Below, piece after piece: positions 10,457 through 22,081 of a stretch of 64,000 bases of DNA. Both the position numbers and the translations under genes were made by a program. Each line of letters begins with the position of its first letter. Position 1 is the first letter of the stretch. Below the pieces are notes generated by a model that saw only the letters and a list, made by a program, of their open reading frames with translations, had not been told where the DNA came from and made no database searches. The DNA is from Peromyscus leucopus (lineage: Eukaryota > Chordata > Mammalia > Rodentia > Cricetidae), in contig NC_051074.1 of the NCBI RefSeq assembly GCF_004664715.2, positions 17,547,558-17,611,557 of the forward strand, written 5' to 3'.

Positions 10457-11029
10457 ACCAACAATGTGAACTCAATTCACATGAATATAATAATAATAAT
10501 AGATATAATGACACAGAAATAGGCCTTATCTCTTTCATCAGTTCTGAAGTACTGTGTTCAGTTCTGTGCAGTTGGATTTATAATAAAATGAACAATAGAT
10601 AAATACAGCTAGTAATAGTGGCAATGCTAATGAACTAGATCAGAAAACAGGATAAAGTTACTGTAGGGATATAGAAATTGTATAGTAAAATGGAGGTAGT
10701 TTAAAAGAGGAAAAAAATACAGAAAGAAGTCACAGTTGTTTCACACTTTTTTAATGAAAAGAGTATTTTCAAACTGAAAGTGAACTTAAATAATAGGTAC
10801 TTCTGCTTTACATGCAAACCGTTTGATAATAATAATAATCTCTGTGACAAAGTGTGTGCAGCAAAGTGTGTGAACCATCAAGTTTTTATGAGCAAAGAAG
10901 AGTGAGGGCAAGATCCTGTATGTTTCGGGTCTTGACAGCACAACCTTAACCAACAACTCAAGGAGATGTTTCCCACACCTGTTATTGTGCTTGTTTGGCT
11001 TCCGAGAAGAGCATGATCTCCTGTGCATG
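10457..11029. other. Unique sequence with short (TAA)n runs
   Basis: This is AT-rich unique DNA, with (TAA)n near 10487-10502 and (ATA)n near 10828-10840. No gene is visible. Confidence 0.5.
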
Positions 11030-11218
11030 GCAACTCCAATTAAACTCTTTGTGTCTATAAATGAGGTTTATAAAACAGTAGGTTTGTATGTAGTCTTTCC
11101 AAGCATCCTCAGCCTTAGTTACTCATCCCTCAACACTTTCTTCCACCCTACCCTTTCATCCCTCTCCCCACTCAAACTTCCCTTCCCAGGCTGGTACCAA
11201 CCAGGAACTTCCTTCCCT
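11030..11218 (-). mobile_element. L1 (Lx-type) noncoding fragment, probably antisense
   Basis: The stretch 'tataaatgaggtttataaaacagtagg' followed by a pyrimidine-rich block matches, in the same reading direction, the right part of the antisense L1 segment near 29.35-29.53 kb. I therefore infer an antisense L1 piece abutting the sense element that follows. Confidence 0.5.
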
Positions 11219-11219
11219 G

Positions 11220-12285
11220 CTGGCTAGCTTTTGTGATATCAGTAGGTGATGCAAAGGCTACTATGTGAGAAAAGTTATCAGCTGTTTTACCCAGCTGTGA
11301 ACCCTACAATCCATGACTTGTGTAGCAAGGTATGATCATGAGTACATTAGCGACCTAGATAGTATGGAATAACCAACCAGTTTCTGAGTAGATTTAAGGC
11401 CCACTCTAAGGAGAAATTACATGCTTAGCACTGAAAATCTGGTCAAGTATCTATGGTTGGGGAGATCATAAGCCCCAGAGGTGAAATTTTGAAACCACTA
11501 CAATTATTTTGCTAAATGGACATATTATCAAAAAGCCGTCTAAATTTGTAGTCTAGACTGGTACATTAGTGGAATTCTCAAGCCTCATCTTTGAAATTTC
11601 TTTGTGCAGCAGACAGTGGTTAATGTGAACTAGTCAATGTGCAAAAAAAAAATATATATGTGTATACAGCATGACTAGCCAACAGTGGGACATCTGTAGA
11701 ACATCATTTTACCCCAAGGCGCAGGGACAATTGAGGAAGACACACAGAAAAAGAGATCTGTGAGATCCAGAAATCAGGGAGGATCAAAGCTAGATTGTGT
11801 CTTCTGGACATAGACACGGCAAGAACATTACATCCATGAACTCCCAGCAGCTGTGCCTGCCTGCACAAGAACTGCCTAAGATCAAGGCAGTTAAAATTCT
11901 AAACTGAAGCAAGAAAGGACTCTCGAGGCTCTCAGCTCCTAGCTCAGAAGCTATGGGCAGTTGATAACTTCTGTGGGACGGAGAGTCAGTCTTCTTTAAG
12001 GGCATGACTCCTTACTGTCACCATAGCCACGGGTATAGGAAGCACAAATTGAACTTCATGGGAACTTAACCTTCCCCAGCCTTGGCTCAGGGGGAGGGGC
12101 TGGGACCTGCCTCAACTGAATGCACCAGGCTCTGCTGACTCCCCATGAGAGTCCTTGCCTTGGAGGAGGTGTGGAAGGGGGTGGGTTGGGGGGGGGGAAG
12201 CTGGGAGGCAGGAGGAGGGAGGAGAGGGGCACCTGTGGTTGGTATGTAAAATGAACAGAAAATTTCTTAATAATAAAAAAAGAAA
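11220..12285 (+). mobile_element. L1 (Lx-type) 3' UTR, sense
   Basis: About 1 kb of rodent L1 3' UTR is present. The left part has 'ttacccagctgtgaacc' and 'atttaaggcccactc'. The middle has 'tctgtgagatccagaaatca' and 'acggagagtcagtcttcttt'. The right part has 'agcacaaattgaacttcatg', a purine tract with a run of Gs (12171-12229) and 'ggtatgtaaaatgaac' before an A-rich tail. The minus-strand open frames over it are not genes. Confidence 0.8.
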
Positions 12286-12299
12286 AAAATGGCTATGAA

Positions 12300-13835
12300 T
12301 TTGGGAAGTGTAGGGGTTGATAAAAATGGATCTATGCATAGTTCAGATAAGGAATGGGGAGTGAATATAAACAAAATGCAGTGTATGCATGTTTAGAATT
12401 ATCAAAGATTAATAAAATATTATACTTTGAAATATTAATAGTGTCATGAAATTGGAAAGATCAATTTCGTAGAATTTTTCAAAACCCGGTGTCAGATCTG
12501 TGTAGCAGAACTGTTATTGTGGAATATGAGAACGTGTGGGTTAGCTTTCCTTCTTTGTGAAATACTACACCAGGTGTATTATCAATTTAATTTAAGACAG
12601 GTTTTCACTGTGCACCTGGGAGGATCTGTTTATGAGAAAGAAAGATTGATTTTTCAGTTCCAAAGGTTTTCAGCCCATGGTCACTGGGCCCTGTTGACTT
12701 TCATTCTAGGGTGATGTAACACCAGGCTGTAAGTTTATGCTGAAACAAGAACATGAAGTAAAAAGAAGCTGGTGAAGTCTATAATTCCATTATCCTCTTT
12801 GCTGGCACAGTCTGCTAGCATCTCCCATTTATCACAAATTCTTAAATGTTTCACCTCCTTCAAATAAGGTAAAACTGAAGGCCAAGATTATAGCACAAGA
12901 GTCTGTGTGGAACATTCTAGATGCAAGCCATAACAAGGTATTCGTTTTGCTTTAGACCATGTCTGTTGCAAAATTCAGCGCTATAATGAGTCTTATCTGA
13001 ATAAATCACGCATGCCTTTCAAAACACAAAGTTATAATTGTTAAATAGTAGAACCTTATTAGAGAGCATTACTTACAATATAGATGGCTTATTTTCAATT
13101 GAATTATATATAAAGTAAATGTTTTATTATGTATCTATAGTTATCCTCATTGGCCATTCCTGTCTATTGCTATGAAGAAATAAATAATTTTTGTTTGCTA
13201 TTTTTTCTTGGTAATGAAGGACTAAAAAGGTACCCATGGTGAAATAAAGCAGATAAATAAGAGATTATAATTTGTATCTACTCCCAACTCAGTCACAGAA
13301 ATTGTTTGTACTCTACAATGGAAGTAAGTAGAAGTTAGTAGGAATGTTTGCATGAAAGCTACTTTTTAAACTGACATATAACTCACATGCAGTAAGGAAA
13401 CATTTGTTACTAAATAGCTTTTGATGATTTTACAAACATAAACTAGTTGAATATCTAGTTGAAATCAGGGAATAGTTCCATATTCTGTAAAATGCCCTTC
13501 CTCCTTTATGAGGAAAAAAAAATCTCTCTTCAACTTGAGCCCATGGTAAATATTTATCTGTTCTCATGCAATCCTAGGATTGAACTATAGATTATGTAGC
13601 AAGTTGAGTCTAGTTTTCTCCCTAAAAACCATTTTAATGGTGGAAACAAAAAAAAAAAAAAAGAAATTCAAAATTTATTGTCTTTCTGAAAACAAAAAAA
13701 GGAAGATTCTGAAAGACAAAACAAATGTTTAAAAGTAGGATTCCATTTTACTTTTGACCTGACTACTTGTTTATTCTCATTTCCAGTTAATTATGAATTG
13801 TATTTTCATCTGTAACATGGTCTATAATCAGTAAA
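12300..13835. other. Unique AT-rich sequence
   Basis: No repeat family was recognised. An A run lies at about 13648-13664. A 65-codon open frame at 12517-12714 has no recognisable motif. Confidence 0.5.
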
Positions 13836-14306
13836 AAAAAATCTCATTGTATCAGAGGTTTTAAAGCACCAATGAGCAGAATGATTCCCATTTGCTGTGT
13901 TGGTATGAATCTTCTGATAATTCTCGGGGGGGGGGGTAACCCATGCTCTTGATTTCCCAGCAATATCTGAGTACCATACAAGGAAGGCTCTTGGATGAAG
14001 GCAAGAGCTGTGCTACCTGGAAGAATGCCCACACCTCAGACTACCACCCGACCTGAGGGCCTTGCAAAGAGGGAACAGAAAACAGTGCATCCAGATGTGG
14101 GTGTTACCCAGACAGCTGATTAAACCGTTCCCATTGCAGGTCTCTGCTTCAGACAAGATGTTTCCTTTACCGGGCTGCCACTGAGGCTGAGCACTGACTC
14201 TTCGGGCTGGATCCATCCCAAGATCTAAGGAATCACCCAGCACAGAGGTAATGGTCGTCTGCAGCATTCCCAGAGCTGTTACCTTCTCTACAGGTACTTT
14301 AGTCAA
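13836..14306. other. GC-richer unique segment with a 97-codon minus-strand frame
   Basis: This block is richer in GC and CpG than its surroundings, and includes a G run at 13926-13936. The minus-strand frame 14013-14306 encodes 97 residues with a mixed, coding-like composition (for example LGDSLDLGMDPARR) but no family I recognise. An L1 insertion cuts the sequence just upstream of its start codon. It may be a fragment of a retroposed transcript, or chance. Confidence 0.25.
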
Positions 14307-14319
14307 AGGGCTATCTTTT

Positions 14320-14779
14320 TTATTTTTATTTTTTTATTATTTTACAACACCATTCAGTTCAACATAATAGCCACAGATTCCCCTGTTCTCCCCCTCTCGC
14401 CCCCCCTCCCCCCAGCCCACCCCCCCATTCCCACCTCCTCCAGATCAAGGTCTCCTCCGAGGACCGGGGTCGACCTGGTAGACTCAGTCCAGGCAGGTCC
14501 ATTCCCCCCCTCCCAGACCGAGCCAAGTGTCCCTGCATAAGTCCCAGGATTCAAACAGCCAACTCATGCAACGAGCCCAGGACCCGGCACCAATGCACAG
14601 CTGCCTCCCAAACAGATCAAGCCAAATGACTGTCTCACGCATTCAGGGGGCCTGATCCAGTTGGGGGCCCCTCAGCCTTTGGTTCATAGATCCTGTGCTT
14701 CCATTCATTTGGTTATTTGTCCCGGTGCTTTATCCAACCTTGGCTTCAACAATTCTCGCTCATATAAACCCTCTTCTTT
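14320..14779 (-). mobile_element. 5'-truncated young L1 with perfect 13-bp target-site duplication
   Basis: On the minus strand this 460-bp piece carries 'cccccaactggatcaggccc', 'gcatgagttggctgtttgaa', a G-rich purine tract (plus-strand pyrimidines 14389-14443) and an A-rich tail of AATAAAAATAAA type. Perfect copies of 'agggctatctttt' flank it at 14307-14319 and 14780-14792. Tail, truncation and duplication together show target-primed reverse transcription. The perfect duplication marks it as one of the youngest insertions here. Confidence 0.93.
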
Positions 14780-14792
14780 AGGGCTATCTTTT

Positions 14793-15126
14793 ATTATCAA
14801 TTAGATAAAGGACAGCATGGATCTTAAATTGTTTCCTTCCCAAACCTACAGGCAAATTCTCAACTTCGAACATCATTCTGCCTACTACCTAGCCATTTTC
14901 TAATGTTCCCCCAAAATTAATTAACATTATTTCATTCAGCTGTACTGCACAATCTAAAGTTCTTTCTCAAATACTTGATGATATAAATTAATTGCAATTA
15001 TTGATATCCTTTTCTTTATTGTTTTTAGGTAAAATAACAAGTTATTGAACTCTTCCACATGCCTTATGACTCTTGTTAGAAATAATCTTTTCCTTATCAA
15101 TAATGGCCATTAAAATGAAGAAAAAT
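14793..15126. other. Unique AT-rich sequence
   Basis: Nothing recognisable. Confidence 0.5.
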
Positions 15127-15300
15127 GGGATGGCAAGATGGCTCAGCAGTTAAGAATATCCACATTGGGCAGCTCATAACTGCCTGTAACTCTAGCCCCA
15201 GGGGAACTGAAGTGGCCTTCTGGCCTCTGTGAGCACATGGACACATGTGGAGAACATAAGCTCATGTGGGCAAAAATGGCTACACATAAGAAACAAAAGT
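15127..15300 (+). mobile_element. B3/B2-type SINE, internally deleted
   Basis: The head 'ggcaagatggctcagcagtta' is intact, but the usual central segment is missing: it jumps to 'cagctcataactgcctgtaac', then 'ccttctggcctctgtgagca' and a CACATG-rich 3' part. The order is that of B3, with a deletion of roughly 30-40 bases after the promoter. Confidence 0.8.
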
Positions 15301-15391
15301 TCTACTTTGCCATAGGCTGCATTGAGATGTCACATTCCAGGCTAATATACAAAAATAATGAAAAATTAGTTGCTACAAGAATCAGTATTGG

Positions 15392-15560
15392 TGGCCAGCA
15401 AAATGACTCAGCAGGTAAAAAGCACTTGCTGCTGTGCCTGATTATCTAAGTTAACTCTTGTTACCCACATGGTGGAACAAGAGAACCAACTCCTACAAGT
15501 TTTTCTCTGATCTGTATACATGCTACAGGGCACACATGCCCTCTCCCTGCAAAATAACAA
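15392..15560 (+). mobile_element. B2/B3-type SINE variant
   Basis: It reads 'gactcagcaggtaaaaagca', 'cttgctgctgtgcctgatta', 'acccacatggtggaacaaga' and 'ctctgatctgtatacatgc'. This is the 'cttgctgcc-aagcctga' subtype of the B2/B3 superfamily, in sense orientation. Confidence 0.8.
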
Positions 15561-15967
15561 AAGAACTTCAATGAAGAAAGATCATCTTTGGAACAAAGAA
15601 CACCTATGTGGCTAGCAATACTCTGGAACAAATTGGGGTTGGAATTAAACTTCACCATTTATAAAACTCAATTACAGTGCCGTAGAACAATATAACATAG
15701 TGATAAGTACATCATAGTTTTAGCTGTACAAAAGGCATGAAACTTCCAGAAAAAAGTATTTATGAGTTTTTTAGCAAAGAATTTTTAGAATTAACACAAA
15801 CTAAACAATTCATGGAACAAAGAGTTTACAAATAGATCTTGCCAAGATTAACAGAATCTGTTTTGCAAAAGTGTTAAACAACCAGAAAACATAAGATTGA
15901 AAGAGAATATTTTGACTACTATCCAGTGGGATCGGGATAGACAATATATAAATAATTTTCAAATGAG
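15561..15967. other. Unique AT-rich sequence
   Basis: Nothing recognisable. Confidence 0.5.
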
Positions 15968-16076
15968 GAGGTGATAATTCATGCCCTCATTTCAGGTACT
16001 ATGAGCAGAGACAGATAAACACACAGCTGGAGAATATCCTGGACTACATTGTGTGACCTGAATTAAAACAATAATC
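15968..16076 (+). mobile_element. Old B1-type SINE, sense
   Basis: A degraded B1 pattern is visible in order: 'attcatgccctcatttcagg', 'gagcagagacag', 'tcctggactacattgtg' and 'cctgaattaaaacaa', ending A-rich directly before the (AC)n tract. Confidence 0.6.
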
Positions 16077-16083
16077 ACACATA

Positions 16084-16084
<1 letters not shown>

Positions 16085-16126
<42 letters not shown>
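16085..16126. repeat. (AC)n microsatellite
   Basis: A pure AC tract of 21 units. It adjoins the A-rich end of an old B1, a common birthplace of microsatellites. Confidence 0.98.
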
Positions 16127-16127
<1 letters not shown>

Positions 16128-16194
16128 ACCTCTTTGTGGTAAACTGTACAAGACTTGCACAGATTACATCAATCACATCTATAACTGTTTATTC

Positions 16195-16495
16195 TTGTAT
16201 GAAGAAGTGGTTTATAAGGCCCTATCCCTCCCTAAGGGACTATAGGAAGTTAATAGTTGTTGAAAAGGGATATAATTTTCTTCTGTAGTGTAGCCAGAGG
16301 TAAGCTTTCCTTGTACCAGTAAATAACCCCTCAAGAAACTCGAATCAAACACAGGAGGTCACAGAGTATGACAATGAGAAGAGTTGCACTGAAGAGGGAG
16401 GGGTTGAGTGAGGAGAAGGAGACATTAAAATGTCTAAATTCATTACATAAATTTATAAAAGCTATTAAACAATACAAACATTGAAAATAAATAAA
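16195..16495 (+). mobile_element. L1 (Lx-type) 3' UTR, sense
   Basis: The sequence follows the rodent L1 3' UTR: 'ataaggccctatccctccct', 'gactataggaagttaatagt', 'ttttcttctgtagtgtagcc', then a purine-rich block ('gaagagggaggggttgagtg') and an A-rich end. Confidence 0.7.
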
Positions 16496-16529
16496 TCATC
16501 TCTCAAAATTCAACAATTAAAAATTCTGA

Positions 16530-17300
16530 ACAATAGATAAAAGATACATTCAGTTCATTGAAAATACACACAAATGGCAAAAATGTTCAAACTTATTAGC
16601 CTTTAGAGAAAGGGCAACTTAGAGCAACAATGATTAATGCCGTGATCATAGTATGTAAAAGTGTCAATAGCAGAGAAACAGGATCATTCCATCATTACTG
16701 GGGAAACTGCAAGTAGTACAGTCATTCTGGATAGCAGAAGACATATTCTTTCCAAATTAAACATGTAATAACTTTTCTTTAACCCAGAAAGTACTTAGTA
16801 GATATTTATCTCTGAGAAATGAAAATGTATGTTCATTCAAGAATGGTTATGTGAATATGCAACTATACATATTGCCTATACATAAAAATATTTGTTCATA
16901 CATGAAACTGAAGTCTTCCCAGAAGTCTATATGAGTTCATCCATAGGGAAGAATACTACTGAACAAAGAAGAACAAACCATTGATGATGCAAAGTACAAT
17001 GATGTCTATGAAAGAATATGTAAACATTCCTCTGAGTGGAAGAAAAGCTTACCTTTAAACTTTTTACATTATGTTTCCAATATAAAATTGTTAAAAGAAC
17101 AAAATACCAGAAATGGCTAACATAGGCACAGCTGTCAGTGATTAATCCAGATATAGATTGCAAAAGGGAGGGTGTACATATAATTGGGAAACAACACAGG
17201 AACAATCCTCTTGAGATGACATTTCTATTTTGCGGTTAAATGCAGTTGATGCTCAAACACAGATAGAAATAAAAGAGTTTAGAATTGGTACACAGGAATA
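16530..17300 (+). mobile_element. Ancient mammalian L1 (L1M-type), ORF2 end and 3' UTR, sense
   Basis: The layout is that of the end of L1 ORF2: 'caaatggcaaaaatgttcaa', 'cattactggggaaactgcaa', 'tctctgagaaatgaaaatgt', 'gaatactactgaacaaagaa', then 'tgtctatgaaagaatatgt'. Stops and gaps are frequent. It is the oldest-looking L1 in the window. Confidence 0.7.
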
Positions 17301-17710
17301 TCAGTAAAGCTGGAGAGCTATGAATAACATGGCCAGATAATTGTAGCATTAATATCTAATACATTGTATTATAATTTTTCAAAACACTGGAATAAGAATA
17401 CCATTGTAATTGGAATAAGAAATACCAAGTTTTCAGGCTATTCCTGCCAAGTTCTTACATAGAGCTCATACATTCTGCAGCTATTCTTAACTGCAAAATA
17501 TAATATAATTACAAATAAGCAATGTAAACACTATAATCAAAATAGTAATTAAAATTTTTAGATGAGCTTCAATTAAGAATAAAACAATGCAACACCCAAA
17601 GACTGGAAATTAGTAGTCTTCCATAGACTAAAGAGTGGTATGGGTTTCATTTGAAAAGCACATAGAATGTAGAAAGACTGGAATCAGCATCATCATAACT
17701 AGCTATTTAT
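17301..17710. other. Unique AT-rich sequence
   Basis: Nothing recognisable. Confidence 0.45.
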
Positions 17711-18055
17711 CTTTGTGAGGGGTGTTACCTATGAGACAAATGCCTGAGAGAGTCACATAACAAAGAAGATTTATTTGGGCTCAGCATTTTAGAGGCTTAA
17801 GTTCAGGCTGGATTCAGGCCATTGGATTTAGAATTTGATGAGCAAGCAGCATAAGGCCATAGGAGACATGGTGTTCCCTTCCCCATGGCAGAGAAGCAGA
17901 AAGAGGGAAGGTTCTGAACAAGGCATATCCTCCAGCAAGATAGCCCTAGTGACTTCTTTCTTCAAAACAGGCCCAACTATGACTTACCAATGGTTTAACC
18001 CAATGAGGAAGTTAGATGCCTCATGATTTTTGAGATAGCAACTTTTACCAGCCTT
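17711..18055 (-). mobile_element. Old dispersed repeat, probably antisense; family not assigned
   Basis: The words 'gaagatttatttgggctcag', 'ccatggcagagaagcagaaa', 'ccaatggtttaacccaatga' and 'ttagatgcctcatgattttt' belong to an abundant old dispersed repeat of rodents. The orientation is inferred from the T-rich 'atttatttgg' left side. Confidence 0.5.
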
Positions 18056-18059
18056 CAAG

Positions 18060-18175
18060 AATGTCAAGTTTTCTAGGCTGGCTGAGCAGTCAGCCCCAGG
18101 GATACATCTGCTTCCTCCTTCCTAGGGATGAAATTACAATGTTGGTCCACCATACCAAGCTTTTTAAAATTTTTC
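18060..18175 (-). mobile_element. Old B1-like SINE, antisense
   Basis: It reads 'taggctggctgagcagtcag', 'ccagggatacatctgcttcc', then a degraded 'gggatgaaattaca' and 'ccaccataccaagctttt'. This is the pattern of an antisense B1-type SINE. Confidence 0.5.
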
Positions 18176-18179
18176 CCCA

Positions 18180-19190
18180 CAATCAAAACAACCACTAAAC
18201 ACTTACCCTATGGCATGTTGTAAGTATTCTATATATCTAAATGAAACAATCAAGCATTTTTATTTAAAGAACAATCCATATTTCAGATTGAAATCATCAC
18301 ACTGGACAGAATCCTTCCAGAATATCTGTACAAGCTATCTTCCACACCAGGCTTAACTAGCTCAAATAAATAAATTTATCACCTGAACGATATGTGAATA
18401 CCAGGCCTGCCATTAACAGTTCAGATGCATTGTGGGTAGAAAAAATACATAAGTCCTTCTAGCCTCAACTCATCAAGTACCATCTCTACATCTTCATGAG
18501 CATTTTTTTAAAAGCTTACTGTTTCTTCCACACTGGTTAGAAAAGCTATAATTTCCCATCTGAGTTACCAAGATTATGTTATACATTAACTTGCTCCTTA
18601 AAGTCTGTGTCACAGAATTTGAGTATCGTATGCTTAACAATCCCCTAGACATTCTTCTAGGAAGAGACCATTTTTCTGTAGTTCCTTTAGAGTCTCACAT
18701 ACATAACAAAGAGATTATATTTATTGTAGTCACTTTCACAAGAAAATGCCTTGATAGCCTTAGACTGATTACTCTTTATTTACATGTATCAGGCTCTCAG
18801 ATTTATACAAAACCACTTCTCTCAACTTTTCGTAGCAAAAGCCATTTTCAACAAACCCTGAAAGGTTTTTCATAAAATAAACAAAGAAATGAATAAACCA
18901 ACTACAGAATTCATAGAAACTGTACAATATGCTTTAATGCTGAGGGGAAAAAAAAACTGTCATATTTGTTTAAGCCACAGTCATTTGTTTCTAGACTGTC
19001 ACAGTTATATCTCAATTGTCCCTACTCTCACCAGTCATGGCTCATGGTGCCCATGTAGTGTCATGACACTAAAGTGTACTTTTAAAAGACAAACAAACAA
19101 AACTGCCTCATCTCATCATGGTTCTCTTCTGGTCTAAACTTTCTAATAGGTGTGCTTCTCAAATAGAGTATGAAGCCCTCTAGAAGACCA
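18180..19190. other. Unique AT-rich sequence
   Basis: No repeat was recognised. Plus-strand open frames of 99 and 82 codons (18576-18875, 18889-19137) show no known motif and look like chance. Confidence 0.45.
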
Positions 19191-19199
19191 CCTTTTGCT

Positions 19200-21815
19200 G
19201 CCATTCTGTCCTATTTCAAGCATATGGCACAAATCTTCTACAGCTTTGCTTGCGACCCCATCCATTGTCTGGGCTGCCAATTCTGAAGGAACTTCCTGGG
19301 AACCCACTGGCACAACATGCTGGGGAACCAGGTAGGCAATCTTCAGACTGTTACCTCTCCCTCTTCACCTCTAAATCCAATTGCCCAGTTTTATCACCAG
19401 TTCTGCGGGGAACCAACTGATGCAGCCTCTCTTGCTTCCCTACCCCTGTCTCCAGTGGATTGATTACAAATCTTCCTCTCCAAACTGCCTTCCCCAACTC
19501 ATGGCTTTATTCCAGCACGCAACTCCAGCAGTCATTCCATGGGAACCTGCAGGCCACTCTGCTCAGTGAAATAGGTTTTCTAACTGCAGATCTTCAAATC
19601 TCCCTCCATTCTTCCAAGTCCAATCCCCCAGCCTCATCCCTAGGTCTGCAGCAGACTACCTGTCATGGCCTCTCTTCACTCTCTGCTCCCACTCCCAGGG
19701 GACTAGGACTAAGCAGATCCTGATGGAACACCCTTCTTTCTAAGGGTGAACCCACTCAGACACTCTGCCTCCTAGCCCATCCCCGTTCCTAAGTGTCAGC
19801 TCCCAATACCTAGAAACAAATTTTTCCTGGAACCCTTAGAGGCCATACCTCCCAAGATCCCAGAATTCCCTGTCAAGGCAACACTTAGCCACCACACTTT
19901 CCAAAGAACCAGAGAGGGCAACACAAACCAAGGAATAAGACATGTAGCCAACAAACACAAGACCATATAACAGTATGTAGAATTAAAATTTCTCAAACCA
20001 GGATGCCTAGATACCACCATTAAAACATAATCAATGACAGCCAACAAATTATCTCCTGCTAGAACCCAGCAACCTAGGACAGTAGTTGCTGAGTGTCTCA
20101 ACATAGCTGAAGCAAAAGAAAAAGACCTTAAAAAAGACTTTATTAATATAATAGGGATCCTGAAAGGGAGGGTAAATAAATACCTTTAAAAAAAATCTGT
20201 GAAAACACAAAGAATCAATGAAAGGAAATGAGTAAAACAGTTCAAGATGTGAACGTGGAAATAGAATTAAGAAAGAAAGCCCCAACTGAGATGAATCCTG
20301 AAATGAAAAATTTAAGAACTTGAACAGGAATCTTAGAGGCGAGCCTCACCAATAGAATGCAAGAGATGGAAGACAGAATCTCAGGCAGTGAAGACACGAT
20401 AGCAGAAATAGATACATCAGTCAAAGAAAATGTTCAATTTAAAATAATCCTGTCACAAACATCCACGACACTGGGGACACTATGAACGACCATGTCTAAG
20501 AATAATAAGAGTAAAGGAAGGGGAAGAAACATAGGTAACAGGCACAAATAATATTTTCAGCAACATCATAGAAGATAATTTCCTGAACCTAAAGAAGTAG
20601 ATGCCAATTAAAGTATGAGGAGTATACAGAACATCAAATACACTGGACAAGAAAAGAATGTCTCCTTAGAACATGCTAATCAAAACACTAAACATACAGA
20701 ACAAACAAAGAATATTAAAACCTCTAAGTAACATATAAAAGCAGACATATTAAAATAACACCTGACTGCTCAATGCAGACTCTAAAAGGCAAAAGTCCCT
20801 GAACAGGTGTTCTACAGACTCTAGATGCTATTGCAGACTACAATTCACAGTAAAATTGCAAAGACAATAGATGGAGAAAGAAAGGCCTTCCAGGATAATC
20901 TCAAGTTTAAGCTTATTTATCTACAAAGCTAGCCCTAAATAATGCACAAGAAGGAAAACTTTAGCCTGAAAAGGCTAATTACACCCAAGAAATCACAATG
21001 AATTAATTATTTCATACCAACAAATAAAAAAAAAAGGAGAAAAGCCCCAGCACACCAATAAAAATGAAATTAATGAATGCTGCTCATTGAAAACTCTCTA
21101 CAGCACTGAAAATAATGACTGGAAAGGGGGGACATTTTGAGGTCAGGTATAAATCTGGTACACAGGAAACTCCCATGAATCTACAAGGATGATCCTAGCT
21201 AAGACTCCTGACAATAGTGGATACATAGCCTGAATTGGCACTCTCCTGTGATCAAACTGATGACTATCCCAATTGTCATCAGAGAGCCTTCATCCAGTAA
21301 CTGGGAAACAGATGCAGAGACCCACAGTTAAACATTAGGCCAAGCTTGGGGAATCCTGCTGACAACAGAGAGAGGAAGGAGCCAGAGGGTTCAAGGACAT
21401 CACAAGAAAACCCACAGAAACAACCAACCTGGCTCATAGCAACTCACAGAGTTTGAACTAACAACCAGGGAGCCTACATGGGACACACCTAGACCCTCTA
21501 CATATATGTGACAGTTGTGTAGCTTGGTCTACCTGTGGGATGCTTAACAATGGGAGCGGGGGCTATCGCTAAAGCTTTAGCTGGCTCGTGAGAACTTATT
21601 CCTTATGCTGAATTGTCTTGGCCAGTCTTAATAGAAGAGGGGGTACTTAGTCTTACTGCAACTTGATATGCCGTGCTTTGTTCATATCCATGGGAGGCCT
21701 GGCCCTTTCTGAACAGAAACAGAGGTGGAGTGGATTGGGGGGTATAGGAACAAAGGGAGGGTTGGGGGTGTTGGGAGGAGAGGAGGGAGGGGAACTGGGA
21801 CCAGGATGTAAAAGA
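19200..21815 (+). mobile_element. Nearly full-length HAL1-type element (ORF2-less L1 relative)
   Basis: HAL1 elements are L1 relatives that keep ORF1 and lack the ORF2 reverse transcriptase. A pyrimidine-rich 5' UTR (about 19200-20100) leads into a degenerate ORF1. At 20354-20401 the frame reads RMQEMEDRISGSEDTI, typical of the L1 ORF1 coiled coil, with a stop at 20483. At 20864-20896 TIDGERKAFQD matches the ORF1 C-terminal domain. The 3' UTR follows at once ('aatctggtacacaggaaact', 'gaatctacaaggatgatcct'), ending in a G-rich purine tract. There is no room for ORF2. Stops and gaps make ORF1 non-functional. Confidence 0.82.
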
Positions 21816-21822
21816 AAGGAAT

Positions 21823-21866
21823 GAAGGAAGGAAGGAAGGAAGGAAGGAAGGAAGGAAGGAAGGAAG
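21823..21866. repeat. (GGAA)n array
   Basis: A tetranucleotide array of about 11 units, directly after the HAL1 3' end. It probably grew from the element's A-rich tail. Confidence 0.97.
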
Positions 21867-21901
21867 AAAGAAAGGAGAAAGAAGCAAGCAAACAAACAAG
21901 C

Positions 21902-21936
21902 AAATAAATAAATAAATAGACAATAATAAATAAATA
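21902..21936. repeat. (AAAT)n-type array
   Basis: An imperfect AAAT/AATA array between the GGAA and GATA arrays. Confidence 0.9.
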
Positions 21937-21941
21937 GGTAA

Positions 21942-21942
<1 letters not shown>

Positions 21943-22006
<64 letters not shown>
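21943..22006. repeat. (GATA)n array
   Basis: About 16 uninterrupted GATA units. The 148-codon minus-strand open frames across 21603-22099 are translations of these arrays (LSIYLSIY...) and are not genes. Confidence 0.98.
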
Positions 22007-22081
22007 AAAGAAGGCTCTCAGCAATGTCAATTCCCCAGTAAACGGACACATACTAATGTAATGAATTTGAAAACAGGATCT

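Noticed and set aside
13926..13936. Homopolymer G run read as a possible assembly error
   Set aside because: Similar G or C runs occur elsewhere (24651, 49681) and are plausible in rodents. Length may be uncertain, but there is no frame or feature that it breaks.
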